A program made the translations under genes and the position numbers. The notes below the pieces were generated by a model, which ran no database searches, was not told the DNA's origin, and saw nothing but the letters and a program-made list of their open reading frames with translations. Positions 1 through 13,300 of a stretch of DNA of 64,000 nt are shown here, piece after piece. This DNA comes from Pelagophyceae sp. CCMP2097 (lineage: Eukaryota; Sar; Pelagophyceae), in contig MU657165.1 of NCBI GenBank assembly GCA_026770575.1, positions 461,896 through 525,895 on the forward strand, in the 5' to 3' direction. Numbering within the stretch: the stretch's first letter is position 1; every line of letters starts with the position of its first letter.

Positions 1-311
1 AGTTAAATAATTTCAATTATTTACGTGGGCATTGCAATGGGATTTGGCTGTATCCTTCGGGTCCTCCGTGTGCCTCCGGCGCGCTCTTGTAATAAGGTAG
101 GGGTTGAATTAAGAAAGTCGAAAAGCTTAAAGAGACGCAAATCTCCAAATTTTGCGTTGCGGCTGTAGGTAGTTTTGAACAATTTCCCGGAGTTTCTTTT
201 TTTGTGCAGTCGAAAAATTTCGACGTACGATCTACAATTTCGCGCGTGGAGTGCGCGGCGTTCGCTCCGTTTGCCGCCCGCGCCGGGTCGCGCCGCCGGG
301 GCGCCGCGGGC
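1..311. other. Upstream region of the first gene
   Basis: No gene is seen here. The first roughly 240 bases are visibly richer in A and T than the rest of the window, and the sequence turns GC-rich near position 240. It probably holds the promoter and 5' untranslated region of the glycosyltransferase gene that starts at 312. No clear TATA box or other named element can be assigned. Confidence 0.4.
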
Positions 312-2207
312 ATGCTCGCCGCCGTCGCCGTCGCGTGGCTCGCCCTTTTCGCGCCGCGGGCGTCGGCGCGGCACCGGCGCGACTCTGGCCCTCGATCGCA
401 GAAGATGCGCGACGAAGTCGCCGCCCTTGTGGACCGCGAGCTCGCCGACTACGCGCCAGCGCGAAACCGGCGCCGCCTTCAAAAATGGCCAAACGACGAA
501 CCGACGCGGGGCCTTTCGAGGGGGCCTGTCGAGGGGACGGGCCGCCGCCTCGGCGAGGCGCAGAGGCGCCGGCGCGTCCGAGGCGCCGCGGCCTGGCCTT
601 TGGAGTCGCCCGACGGCGTCGTCCGCGGCGGGCCCTCTCCGAGCGCGGCTCGCAGGTCGCGCCCGACGTTGCGGCGGTGTCGCGTTTCATCCGCGAGTGC
701 CCTACCTATTGGAACCGGATCCACACCGTCCTCGTCCTCGACGGCAAGGTCTTTGTGGACAAGATCTTCACGGCCCACGAGGAGAAGAACTTCATGCACG
801 TCGCGTACCTGGTGCGTGGGTCCTTTTGGGGCCGCGGCTCTGCGCGAGAGTCTTGGCCGAAATAGTCTTCGATCCACCGGAACAAGTACGACACCAACTC
901 GACGGCGGTCAAACTGCCGAACGTGCTCTACAACTACCACTCTTCGAGCAAGGGCGAGTCGGAAAAGGCAGCGAAGTCGTGCTCGCCACCCCTCGTCATC
1001 GCCAAGCTGCGGGGGGCGGAGCAGCAGGGCGTGATGATCCCGAACCCGTATTTCGGGTCTGGGGATCTCGACATGTGGGCTGCCGAGTGCAAGAAATTCG
1101 CCGACGCAGCGGAGACGCCCTGGCCGAATCGCGCCCCAAAGGCGTTCTGGCGCGGCAGCATCGTGGATCAGCAGAGTTGTGCGTGCTCTGGCGAGACGCG
1201 GGCCCGCCTGTGGCCCTTGACTCCGTGGTTAGGCGATTTCAACGACGGCAATTTCGCGCGGCTGCAGGCGCTGACGCTGTCGCTCTTCAACAACAACGAC
1301 GTCGACGTCATGTGTTCCAGCAAAGGCGGCTGCCTCTCCAACACGACGCAGCGGCGCGCGGCCGCGTCTCACCGGGCATCCTTTGCCGCCGCCTGCACGA
1401 GGCGAATTCCAGGTGCGCGCAGTTCGAGTACGACGCCGACCTCATCTTCGCGCAGGGCCATCTGGACCGCCTCGTAGACGGCAACGTTTTGCGCGAGTTG
1501 TTCGCAAAAAACAAATATCTGCTCAACCTCCCCGGGAAGACGCTGGGTTCGTACTCGCGCAACCTCAACCACCTCTGGAGCCTGCACAGCGTCGTGCTCT
1601 TGTGGAGGGCGGCCTACAGCGAGTGGTTCTACCCGGCGCTCATCGAGGGCGAAACGCACTTGGACGTCGACTACGCCTCGCTCGTGGCCACGGTCAGGAA
1701 ACTCAACGACGACGCCGCCCTCGTCACCCGCCTCCGCGAGGCCGCGCTGCGCGTCCACGACACGCTCATCTGCCCGAGATGCCTCGCGGAGCACATGAGC
1801 CTCGTCGTCGAAAAGTTCCGCGAGAGGTTTTCCTTCGGCAAAGTCCTCGACGACCCCTGCGAGACGCACGTCTTCTTCAGCAACTGGACGCGATGCAGCA
1901 AGGTCAACATGGTCGCCGCCCGCGCCCGCCTCCGAGAGACGCTCCCCGAGAGGCGTTTCCTCACGCGCCGAGTCAGGTGGAAATCGACCTCAATTTTGAT
2001 TTGCACGACAAGGGCGACCGAGGGGGGCACCCCGTCGCCGTCGGCAAGCACTGCGACGTCCTGCTGCGGCATACGCGGGAGCGGTGCTGCGCGCTGCCGT
2101 CGGATCGGCGCGCGCGATTCCTGGGCCGCGTCGACTGCACCGCGGGAGCAGACGCCCGTATGGTGGACCCGTACATCCGATCTAAGTCGACGAAGAAGTC
2201 GAGTTAA
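312..2207 (+). CDS. GT90 family (CAP10/POGLUT-like) glycosyltransferase, five exons
   Basis: Proposed exons are 312-458, 656-811, 866-1353, 1413-1911 and 1977-2207, giving 506 residues. The N-terminus (MLAAVAVAWLALF) is a hydrophobic signal segment, so the protein should enter the secretory pathway. The family call rests on the CAP10/GT90 core: KAFWRGS near 1138-1160, then KYLLNLPGKTLGSYSRNL near 1510-1563, followed by a WFYPALIEGETHLDV stretch. Such enzymes transfer glucose or xylose to protein or glycan acceptors in the ER/Golgi; the acceptor here cannot be told. Introns 812-865 (GTGCGT donor) and 1912-1976 (GTCGCC donor) are GT-AG. Intron 1354-1412 fits best as GC-AG with donor GCGCGC. The first intron (459-655, donor GCGCGA) is the least certain junction. 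Start and family are fairly secure; exact exon 1 is not. Confidence 0.72.
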
Positions 2208-2313
2208 CCGCACGCCAAAGCAGACGCTCTTGGGGGCAGGAGGGAGATCCGGGGCCCCCGCAATGTCCGCGCCATTTCCCAACCTTCACCGAAAAACGAC
2301 CTCAGAGTCGACG

Positions 2314-2559
2314 ATGTCGTCTGCGCTGCTCCGCATGACCGCGCGGCGGACGCTGGCGGGCGGCAACCTGCAGCGCGCTCGGCGCGCCGCCGCGAGCGTC
2401 CAGGCCTTTGCCAGCCTGGTGCAGCTCGAGGCGCCGGCGCCGCCGGTGGTGGCGCTCTCGCAGGCCTCTTCAAAGTCCTTGGGCTTCGTCGTCGCGTACG
2501 CCGACCCGACCGTGGCGCTCAGTGCGGATGCGGGCGCCCTCGACGACGACGGCGCTTAA
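2314..2559 (+). CDS. Small hypothetical protein with mitochondrial-type N-terminus
   Basis: An 81-residue ORF begins about 100 bp after the glycosyltransferase stop. The N-terminus (MSSALLRMTARRTLAGG) is rich in Arg, Ser and Ala without acidic residues, as in a mitochondrial presequence. The remainder is Ala/Val-rich and ends in a short acidic tail. No family is recognised. An in-frame ATG lies upstream at 2263. In such GC-rich DNA an ORF of this size can be chance; the presequence-like start and its position between two genes are the only support. Confidence 0.3.
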   Translation: MSSALLRMTARRTLAGGNLQRARRAAASVQAFASLVQLEAPAPPVVALSQASSKSLGFVVAYADPTVALSADAGALDDDGA

Positions 2560-2813
2560 TGGCGCGCAACGCACCCCATCTTCACACCCGCGCCGCTGAC
2601 CTCATGCCCCAGCGACGCCCGCCGCCGCCCCACCGCGGCAATCCGGCCGCTTATACGGCGGCCATCACTCTTAAGACCGGAATCAAACGTATGCTTACTG
2701 CGCGAAAAGGGGTCCAGCCCCCACCGGCAGTCTTTGGCACTGCGCGCCTTTGAGCGGCCCCGTCGCGCGTCTTCCTTGTCGGCGAGCGCCCCTTTGCGCG
2801 GGCGTCTGGGCGC

Positions 2814-3765
2814 TCAGGACGTGTAGAACCCGCCCATGACGTTGCGCGAGATGCCGCGGTGGCACTGGTCCGGGTTTCGCTTCGGGAGGGCCACGCCCGC
2901 GACGGCGTGCGAGGCAAGGCGCATCGACGACCCTTGCGCCACGGGCAGGAGCGAGAACCGCACGGCCTGCGCCGAGTGCGCCATCGCCGCCGTCGACGGC
3001 CGCTTGGCGCGGTTGAGACGGTCAATCTTCGACGGTGTGAAAAAGTCCTAGCGGAGGCGTCCGGCGCGCGAAGAGGGGTGGCAGGGCACTCGCCGTGGAC
3101 TTGACGACGTGGTCTTTCTGCGCCGGTGCCAGGTGCGTCAGCGGCAAGAGGCCGGCGTCGAGGTCGGACTGCTTGAGCGTGCGCGTGCCAGTTTCGTGCA
3201 GGCGGCCGTGCGCGTCAGCGTTGGCGATGCGGCGCCGGCGCAGTTCCGCGTCGGGCATTTGAAAGTCGGGCGTAACAAACCCGGGCAGCACCTTGCCCGG
3301 CGACTTGCTACACAGACAGGCTCAAAAGCCAGAGGCGGCGCCTCCCGGGGACGCTGGTTCGCGCGGCTGGGTGGCGACGTTGCCGCGGACCGTCGGGATT
3401 TGGCCGTAGGGGATGAAATTGTGCTCCTGCGTCACAGCTTGACCGTAGAGCGACTTGGGCTCGACCTTGTACGCCGCCGCTGGCTTGGACCGGCGGCCGT
3501 CTACGAGCAGGGGCGCGCAAGTCACGGGGCATGCACTGCACGCGCGCAAAGGCCACGCCTTTGGCCACAGCGGCCCGCGCTCCCCGGCGCGCGAAATGCG
3601 GCGCCGCCCCTCCGACGAGGCGCTCGAGCTTCCGAAGCGAGCGTGGCACGCCGCTGTCGCAGCCTCAATACGACGAACCAAATGTGTCGCTCGCGAGGAC
3701 GCGGCTGCGGTACCCAGCGTGCCCGCGTCGAAATATTCCTGCACGCCGACCGGGGACGAGGCCAT
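2814..3765 (-). CDS. Unknown 286-residue protein, possibly flagellar
   Basis: Three exons close in frame: 3353-3765, 3094-3307 and 2814-3047, giving 286 residues. Intron 3308-3352 has donor GTCCCC. Intron 3048-3093 fits a GC-AG intron with donor GCGAGT and joins KST to DFFTPSK. Recognisable stretches are HNFIPYGQIPTVRGN, VLPGFVTPDFQMPDAEL and a C-terminus NVMGGFYTS. There are no membrane segments and no enzyme motif. The short Pro/Tyr/Phe-rich blocks separated by basic linkers resemble small axonemal microtubule-associated proteins, and the next gene is an axonemal dynein, but this link is only suggestive. The basic stretch near residues 45-95 might be an unrecognised intron. The reading frame and C-terminus are better supported than any function. 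Confidence 0.5.
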
Positions 3766-4318
3766 GGTGCGCAGCGACGCAGCGGGGTCGTCGACGTCGG
3801 GGCGGCGGCGATGTGGTAAGAAATTGCGGGTGGCACAAGCTGCGTTACAACGCGTTTCCTGCGTCGTTTCGTGCGCATTGCGAATTCGACTTTCTCACTT
3901 CAACAAGGCCCCTGTTCAAAAAGGTCCTCGATCGATGCCGCCTTTGAAAAGGCTCCGATGGCGGCGGTGTGGTGCACGTGCACGTCGGAGCGGCATCGTT
4001 GAATTTCAAATTGGGATGCGCCCTCGGCCCCGTTTTGGCAGAGGCCAAACCGCAAGGCCCTATGTAATGTAATGTAATGTAATAGGAATCACAGGATGTC
4101 CAGTCCCGGAGGACCTTCTCCTGGCCTAGTCAGATCAACCAACTTAGCACGAATTTGATAGGATTTAAACAAAAAACGATAAATAAAAGCATCTAGGAAT
4201 TGAGGAGTATTTTCATGCATGATGAAATCAACTATCGAGTCCTTAATAGGAATTAGGCCTTTCTCGAGCGGGCAGGCCAATCTCGAGCGGGCAGACAGAA
4301 TTGGATGGATTAGCAAGG
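3766..4318. other. Intergenic region between two minus-strand genes
   Basis: No gene is seen. The stretch lies between the start of the unknown gene at 3765 and the dynein stop codon at 4319. It contains a TAATG pentanucleotide run (4065-4083) and two copies of TCTCGAGCGGGCAG at about 4262-4275 and 4281-4294. The section 4060-4260 is AT-richer than the flanks, as expected for a 3' untranslated region. Confidence 0.4.
4065..4083. repeat. TAATG pentanucleotide microsatellite
   Basis: The unit TAATG occurs about four times in tandem downstream of the dynein gene. It is short and lies outside any coding exon, so it is probably a neutral microsatellite. Confidence 0.8.
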
Positions 4319-7300
4319 TCAGTCGTCGAGCTGGGAGAGCATGGCGACGCCGCGTTGTACCCAGTGGGCCTCTGGCATGTCGGAGGGCACGGGGACGTCG
4401 AGGATGAAGTTTGTTGAGTGGCCCGTCGTCGCGAGGACGCCGCGGCGGTCCGAAGTCTTGTACACTGGGCAGGCGTACGAAGGCGGGTGCGCGACGTCGT
4501 CGGTCCGCATGGGCTCGAGCCACATGAGAGGCGCGGCCTCGTACAACACCTTTGGCGCCGACTCTGCGAGTTTGCCTTGCGAGGCGTCCCACGCGGCTCC
4601 CTCGAAGAAAAAACCGTACGTGACGATGCCCACAGCGGGCGCAGTGCCCATCTTCGCCTGGCGGAGCATCTCGAACCGGAAGCTGATTGCGTCGATGGGG
4701 ATCGTCTCCTTGCGCGCGTAGTTTTGCTTCGAGGCGGTGAGAAAAGCGTGTTGGAAGAAGAATCCTGAGATCCAATAAGTCGCCGGCGGGGCATCCTTGA
4801 GCCAGTTTTGGAAGAAGTCGATCCGCAAAACGAGGTCGTTGACGTAGCCAGCGAGGGGTTTGAACGACGGGTACGAGGCGCCCTTCCACAGCGCCGGGAT
4901 GGCGCCGTAGATCAAAGCGGCGCCGACCTTTTCCAGCTCAGAGGACATGACGACGACGCCCTTGACGGCTCTTACCACGCTCTGCAGCGACTTGCGCACC
5001 AAGTTGGTCAGGTTGTTGAATCTCGCCAGTTCTTGGCAGAGGACCGTGTTCATCGACTCGTCCCAGCGCACGGGGTAGCGGACTTGGGCCTCCTCCATGT
5101 CAAAGGCTGGGGGCACCTTGGTCAGGATATCCGACGCCGTCGCCAGAATCGTCTCGTCGCTGCCCGAATTTGCGCCGCCGGAGCCGCCGCCCTCTGTGAG
5201 TAGAATGGAGGAGAAGAGCTGTGTCGTCTCGCCGGCATCCTTGGTGATGTTCGCATTGTCGTGGAACCCAAAGACTTCCGGCTCGGCGACGGCGGGGAGG
5301 CCCTCGATTGCAGCAATGAAGCCGGCGGCGTCGGTCGCCGACGGGATGACGTAGAGGCCCGACGCGGACAGCTCCGCGCCGGGCTCGAGGACTCGCGCGT
5401 CGAACAAGCGCTCCAGGATGCAGTTCAGCGTGATCCGATCCTTGCCGTCCGTCACGCGGCCGCCGTAGTTGCACTCGCCGATGCAGTACTTGAGAGCCTT
5501 GAAGGGCACCGCGTCGTTCTCCTCGACGAACGCGTAGAGTTGTTGCATCGAGATCAGCAGGTCCGACTCGTTGAAGCCGTATGAGATGTTCCACCCGAGC
5601 GGGCCGTACAAACGGCGCTCCTGCAGCAGCGCGTGGAAGAGGCAGAGCGCGTAGGCGAGCTTGCGGAAGATTTCCGGTTTGGAATTGCATTCGCCGACGT
5701 AGCCTTGGTCCGAGAGCGGCGGGTTGGAAAACGAACCGACGAGGTTGGCGCGCAGGCCCTTTGGCGGCTCGATTGTCATCTTGACGCCGTTTTGCAAGAC
5801 GCTCACGGGGAAAATGGGCGACGGGTAAGTCGTGCACCACAGCCGGAATTCCGCGTGCGTCTCCTCCGGCCGCAAACCGTCGCAGATCTGCGCCAGCCGC
5901 GTCATGAACGACTGCGCCAAATGGCCTAATCGAAGCGGCGTACGACGCCAGGCGAGTCCTCCCGAATCGGCACTGTCCTCCCGAATCGCAACTGTCCTCA
6001 ACTACGTACAATTCTGCAGCACGACCCAGGAGCCGTCCTTGCGCGCCTTGAGGATGAGTCTTTCCGCGACGGGCCCCTGGCCCTGGCCGAGGGAGATGGG
6101 TGCGACCTGCCTGCCCATGGTGGCGGCGCATTGGAGGACGGCGCTCATAGGATCCGACCCGGGCGAGAGCACGAAGACCAAGGGCGTCGTGCATGCGCTC
6201 TCGTCGTAGCAGGCCTGGAGGTCGAAGGGCGGCGGCCGGACGAAGCGCTCTCCCAAGATGCCGACGACGAACTTTTGGACGCAGAGGACGATTTTATCCG
6301 GTCGGACGCATCTGAGGAGGCAGAGTCTTCCGAGGCCCTCCACATCCTCCCACTCGCCCGGCAGCGGGTGCAAATGCGGCGACACGCTGTCGTACAAGGC
6401 CTTCCAGTCCGCGTGCGCAAAGTTTTGCCGGAGGCCGGAGAAGGCGGGCAAATCCGAGAGGAGGCAAAGCTCGTTCCATTGCTTGGTCGCGAGCCAGTCC
6501 GAGCAGGGGTTCTGGTGCGGGTTGTCCAGCGCGACGCCGCCCGTGAGGAGGAAGAGCCATTCCGCGGAGTCGACTCGACCCCTGCCGCCAAGGATCCTGG
6601 CCGTCAGAACAAAGGCGAAGAGGAGCTTGTCCTTTTCCAGGAGGGACCGGCAGACGGCCTTGTAGAGCGAGTACTCAAAGTGCATCGAGAGGTTTGATAA
6701 GCGCTCCGGGATGTCGCGGCTCGTTGCCGACTTTTGGATCGAATGAACGAAAAGCTTCACAAACCATTCCAGAGAATACGTGTACGTCGGCTCGATGTGG
6801 TTCAGGTCCGTGATGCAGAAGAAGAGCACCTGCGTCGAGTAGGCCACGGGGGCGTAGCTCGAACGGACGACATCGATCTCGCGCTCAGTCTTCTCCGCCA
6901 CGACCTGCTTCAACTTGATGTCGTCCGAAGTCACCTTGGACTCGTGCAGCGTCGAGATGGCCGCCTCGTTCTCCAAAATGTTGCCTTTCCCGGCTAAGAT
7001 CTCGAGGATTTGATCCTCGACCTGCTTCAATTTCAGCTTATTCTCCGCAGATTCGAGCACCAAAGCCGACTTCTTCGCCTCCAAGTCGCCGCGCTCCTGC
7101 GCCACCACGACGCCCAGGAGCTGGTCCTGCAGGCCCTGCGGCGTGATCATGAAATTCAAAAGAGTCACCTTGACGCTGATCTCGGGCACGTAGTGCGGGT
7201 TCCGCAATTTCGTCGTCATGTAGAACCGAAAGTGCTCAGAGTACTCGATGGTAGCGTCGCCGAGGCGGATCGAGTCGACGCCGCCGGCCTTGAAGATTTG

Positions 7301-10300
7301 CTTGAGCAATAGGGGCTCGAGAGTCGCGTCGAGCGTCTCGCCGATGTCTTCCAGAAGAAAAGGCTGGCCAAACGCCACCGCGCTCTCCAGCGTGCGCATG
7401 TACTCGTCTGTCAACTTCAAGACGTGGAGCTTGTTCGGGGCCTCCATCTTGCGTATCCACTTGTTCGCTTGCCCTTGCGGGTCGATCATCAGCGGCCAAC
7501 GTCTCGAATTGAAAATCGTGATCCCGTTGTCGATCGAAAAGTCGTCGGTGGGCAAGCCCTCGATGTTCCACTGCCGGATCTTGACCGCGTCGCCCAAAGT
7601 CTTGGCCAAGGTCGTGGTCGCGGAGCACGGGACCTGAAGAGCGTGGCACCGCGTCACCCACGCCTTGACCTGCCGACCTCTGAAGACTGAAGTAAACGGC
7701 CCGAGGTAGGCCATGATGCCCGCCGCGACGAGGACGTCTCCCGTAAGATTTGTATAAGCTTGGGACAATTCCGCCACGAACGTGCCCCATTTCGTTTTCT
7801 CCCCACCGAGCGACTCGATGAGCTGCTTGGCACGGTCCAGCTTCTTGCCGCAGAGGTCGACCTGTTCGACCAAGTCTTGCTTCTTGCGCTCGGCTCCCTT
7901 GAGCTTCTTCTTCAGCTTGGCGAGGTCATCTTGGACAATCTTTAAAGTGGCCTTTTTTTTGTTCAGTTCGGCCATGGTCACATCCAGAGAGGCCTGCGTC
8001 ACCGCCAACGACTCCTTCTTCGGGCCCACGATCTTGGCCACGCGGTCGTACGTGATCATGGCGAAGACCCACTTGCAAAGCCCCGCCGCCGCCGAAGACG
8101 CCTTCAAAGCCGCCGCCGGGGTGAACGACTCTTGGGTCATGTACTTGGTCTTCATCTCGTTGACGATCTTGGGCGAGATGTCGTCCTTGTCGTACGTCTT
8201 CAACCGCGTGATGAACTCCTTATCGGCGAGCATGTTCTGCGAAGGGCCCCAGTAGTCCAGAATCCTCTTAGAGGGGTCGTCCGGGTCGGGGACGCGGACG
8301 GGCGCAACGCCGACCATGACGCAGATGGCCTCGCAGACGAGCTTGACAGTCGCGGGGGGCTTCTTCAACGCCTTGACCTCTTGAATGTCGTTGGGTTTGA
8401 TCGTGTTGAGCGCCTTGACGGCCTCCTCCATCGCCGGCAGCGCCTCGTCCAGGTCCGCCTGGACCTCGTCGACCTGTTTCTGCACGACGTCCGCCTCGGC
8501 CTGCGCCACCGCCGCCTCGGCGCCCACCGAGGCTTCCTGGTCCCGCACGCCCGGAAGCTTCTCTTCAATCTCCGCCATGAGCGCGTCCGTGTCCAGCTGC
8601 GACTGCTTCAGAACCGGCTGCAGATCAGTCAGCTCCTGCTGCATCGAGGCCACGTTGGACTCGGCGGACGCCAGCTGGGTTAAGCCGTTGCCGTATCTCT
8701 TCTTCTGCTGGTCCACCTCCTCTCTTCGTTGGCCCAGCGCCATCTTAAAGGCCACGATCAGCTCGAGGTACGACGTCGGCGTGACGTACGTCATGCGGCC
8801 CGCGGACGATTTGAACTCGGCGGCGAGGGTGATGACGTCTTGGTGGAAGTTCTGGCACGCTTCGACGATCGCCGGCCGCAAAATGCTGTCCAGGTCCACC
8901 TCGGCCAGGAACTTGTTCGCCACCGCCAGCAAAGCGTCGCCGGGCCACGCCGTGAACCTAAGGCCAAACTGAGAAAAGTGGCTGCAAAAGGCCGAGAGTG
9001 CGCCGCGCACCAGTCGATGGCGCAGCAGTTGACGAGCGACGGGAATTTGCGGAGGCGGTCCCTGAACGCGTCTCCGATGGGCGAAAATGCGAGAATGATG
9101 TGGAGCTGCTGCTTGACTCGCTGGACGAAGAATGCAAAGAGCTGGAGGGGCGTCATGTCGGCCGCGGCTCGGCCAAACTTCTCGCGCGCAAAGGGCCGGA
9201 CGAGCTCGCAGATGGCCACCTTTTCGTCGTTTGGGAAGAGGTTTGGGACCTCTCCCGAATTCAACATGTTGTTGATGTCCTCGACAAACGACTCGGAGTT
9301 TATTTGCGTATCGCTGAACAAAAACACCAGCGGCCGGTCCCCCGCGCCGGCGTCTCGAAGCACGGCCTTGAGGTCCTCGCGCCATTCGACCTGGCCGTAG
9401 TTCTTCGAGATTTCGATGCGCTTCAAGCTGTAGCCGGCCATCTCCGTCGCCAAAATGGACAAAGACTGCCTCCCAGAGCCGCCGACGCCCACGAGGAGCG
9501 CGTTGCCGCCGGGCATCCGGAGGACCCTGGAGATCCGAGAGACGTGCTCGATGGCGAACATGAACATGACGAGGTCCATGGGTTTCTTTGATAGAGCGTT
9601 GAATTCCCCAAGGTAAGACTCCATCTTGCCCGCAAGGTCCGCAAGGTCCTGAACTTCCGCGTAGGGCCGGATCTCCTCCTCCGCCGACGTCATGTACTGG
9701 CCGAAGAAGAGGCGGCGCAGCGCCGGGTAGCCCAGGTCAGCAGAGGTGTCGCCTTCCCGGAGACGGCCGAATTGCTCGGCAAAGTCTTCGCGGAAGACGT
9801 CGTCGCACATGGTGCGCTGGAACTGGACGATCCAGTTCCGGTCGGCGTCGTCCGTCAAGCGGTCGGCGAAGACTCGCAAGGATTCGTGAGTCCAGAGGCG
9901 CATGACCGCGGCTTTGTCCGCAAACGCCGGCGACGGCCGCACCATCAGGACGCCCTGGACGACGCGCGCAAAGTCGCGCAGGTTGAACGTGTAGTGCGAC
10001 TTGGCCGGCGTCGGGAGCAGATTCTTCATCACCGCTTGATAAGTTTGTAAGGTCGCCTGGACCACGCAGTGGGCCGTCTCGCGCACGTCTGCCGAGTAGT
10101 CGTACGAGTTAAACGAGTGGTCGACGATGGTATTGAAGATGCGGGTGAGGGTCGCATCGTCGAATTCGTCTACGCAGAGCAGATGGAAATGCCGCAGGAA
10201 CCGCGGCGTCGTGCCGTTGCGGCCGCCGCCGGGCGGGCCCATCGCGCAGACGACTCGGGTGTCCACGACGCACTGCCACGTCTTCTCCTTGAGGTCGTAG

Positions 10301-13300
10301 TACCCGCCGGCGTCGACCAACTGCCTCAGGAGTTCGATGGGCGGTTGCGCGCCGTACGTCTCCACCTCGGGCATGTTCAAGTCGTCGACAAACAGCACCT
10401 ACACGGCATCGTCGTCGCAACCGGCCGCAGCTCCAGAGAGCCGACCGAGGGTGGCAATGCGACTCACGATTTCCATGTTCAAGGGCGGCCCCATGACGCC
10501 CTTCCTCCGCTTCGACAACTGGCCGTCGATGATGCCCTGCGACATGTTCGCCGAGGTCTTGGCGGAGAAGCCGAGGCTGAGCGTCTTGAAGCGGTCCTGG
10601 GGAAGCTGCTCTGTGATGGTCTGGGCGACGCAGACGGACTTGCCCGTGCCCGTGGGGCCGACTACGAGCGGCCGCGCGCCGTGCGTCAGCAGCGCCTGTA
10701 CCATGTACGCCAGCTGCGCGGTGCACGCCGTCGGCACGACGATCTGCGAGAATTCCGCGCCTTTGGGCATCTCGAACGTGCCCAGAGTGTCGACCCAGTT
10801 GATCCACTTGGACTCTTTGGGGACGTAGCACCAGTCCTGGACGTTTCCGGATGCCGGCAGCGGCGGCATGGCGAGGTTGCCGTCGTAGCCGCCCTTTTCA
10901 AAGTCGGGCTTCTTCCAGCCGCGGACGGCCAGCGCGTTGACCACGCCGGGATACTTGGTTTCGAGGATTTCCACGTCTGCGACAAAGTCGCGCTGAAAGT
11001 GGGAATACCGCTCCCGGCCCGTCTGGTCGGACGTGACGCCCACGGACCAGTTGAGGGCGAAGATAAAGCAGGCCTCGACCTGCTTCCTCCGCTCGCCGGC
11101 GTCTCGGTCGTCCACGCCCTTCTCCCGGCCGGGGATGGCCTGCCTTAACAGCACAGCCAAAAAGTCGACGAGCGAGCAGAGCAGGTTGGAGTCCACGGTC
11201 GGCGACATCTCTCTCAACTCCCGCCGCAGGAACGCCATGCTCGGCTCCACCAGCCAGGCGAACAAGCCCCTTAAAACCGCCTCGTCCCCCACCGTCACCT
11301 CAAAAGTGCCCTGCGGATCCGCCTCTTCGACCTCGCGCGCCATGGCCCACTTTATCAACCACGTCTCCAGGATGGGCTGCCACCCGAGCTGCTCCGGCTC
11401 CATGTAGACCATGCCGCACCTGGAGACCGTCGCCGGCGACGCCACAAGCAGATCCATGCACTCGAAGATCATGGACATGACGTCGGACATGGCAATGATC
11501 TCGCCCGACATGAGGCACAACTTCTTGTTGTCGTCCAGAACGGTGTTCATGTTCTCGATCCAGATGGCGTCCACCGGGCCGTCGAGCAGGACCCACTTGC
11601 GGTCGTCGGCGCCGCCGACCTTTGACGTGGCGGCGTTGCGGTAGTTGATGGCCAAAACGCCGTCTGTCCACTCGTGCGAGACGTCGTCGAACTGGCCGTA
11701 GAGCTGGCCCATGGTAATGGACTTTGGGTTCATGACAAAGGGCACTACTTTGGCCCAGCGCGCGTCCTCGGGCGCCTCCAAGCTGAGCTTGCCCAAGACA
11801 TCAGCGAGGACGCGCCAGGCCATCGTCTTGCCGGAAAAGGGCATGCCGACGATCATGAAGCCGTGGCGGACGACCATCATGTCGTAGATCTGGACGACCT
11901 TGTCCCAAAAGTACCGCGTTGGCTGCAGCCGCTTCTCGAGGCAAGAAGCTCTAAAGGCCCGTTCCATGGCGTTCCGGTCCGGCGGGTCGATCTCGACGCC
12001 GGGAAAGAGGTCCGAGGTGATGCCGTTGAAGAGCGGGACGTCTGGCGAGAGGAACTTTGGCAGGTTGACGTCTATAATCGACCGGAGCACCAAGACGTCC
12101 TCGGGCAAATGGCCCTCGGCCCGCTTCAGATTGCCCGCCGCCCTTAAAACGGCGACGACGGCGCGCATGCCGTAGTCGTAGTGCGACTGCGCGGAGAGCT
12201 GCTCCGAGCACAATTTGTACGTCGTGACGATCTTGATCGACATGGCCTTTGCGTCCGTGTAGCCCATTGAGTAGAGGATGATCTCGCCGATCATGCCGTA
12301 GTCGGGCACCATCATGGCCACGGTGCGGAAGAGGACCTTCAAGTTGTCCGGCAGCTCGGCGCGGCCGGCGTAACCGGGGTTCATGGTAATAAACGGGCAG
12401 CACGTCATCTTCAGAGGCAGATCCGTGCCCTCGAAGATGAAATGCTCGGCGCACCGCGCCTTGGCCTGCTGGATGGTCAGGACCTGCTGCGCCACGACGG
12501 ACAGCACCTCGAGCTGGATGCGATTAAATTCGTCAAAACAAGCCCAGGCGCCCGACGCCGCCAAGCCCTTGAAGAACTTGCCCATGGCGCGGTAGTCGAG
12601 GCCGTCGGAGCAGTTGGTCACGACGCACTGGATCGCAATGGCCTTGCCCAGGTCTTTCGTCGTCTCCGTCTTGCCCGTGCCCGCGGGCCCTTCCGGCGCG
12701 CCGCCGAGGTTCAAGTGGATGGCGCCCATCAGCGTGCGGTAGCAGCGGTCCGTCAACGGCGTGATCACCAGGCGGCCGCAGTTGCCGATGTACTCGTAGG
12801 CGTAGAGGATGGTGGCGTTGATCATCTTGCACGCAATCGAACCGGGCTCGCCAGACTGCGCCGACTCGCCCTCGGGGTGCCAGTAGTACCGGAGCTGCGC
12901 CTGCCAGTCAAAGTCCGTCACCGACGAGACTCCGGCCTTTGAGAGCTCGAGCGTGATGTCTCGATTGTGGACGTCCATCACGATCAGCGACCCGAGCGTC
13001 TGCCTGAGCGCCTTTGGGATCTCGCCGCGCACGCTCATCACGACGGCGATGAGGTCGTCGCACCGCGCCGAGTGGAGCTTCTCCAAAGCGCCGTCGCCTT
13101 TGAGGATCGCGTCTTCTACAAACTTGCCCCACAGTATCTGATTCACCGTTAAAATGTTCTGCCCCTGCCACTTTGCCAACCAGCCGCCGCGGTCCTCGGC
13201 CTTGTGGTAGTCCGCCGTCGCCTCGTCGATGGCGTAGGCCAGCGACTTTTTCATGATGGCCTCGACCTCGACGAGCCATTTCTCGACGTTGCCACCAGAG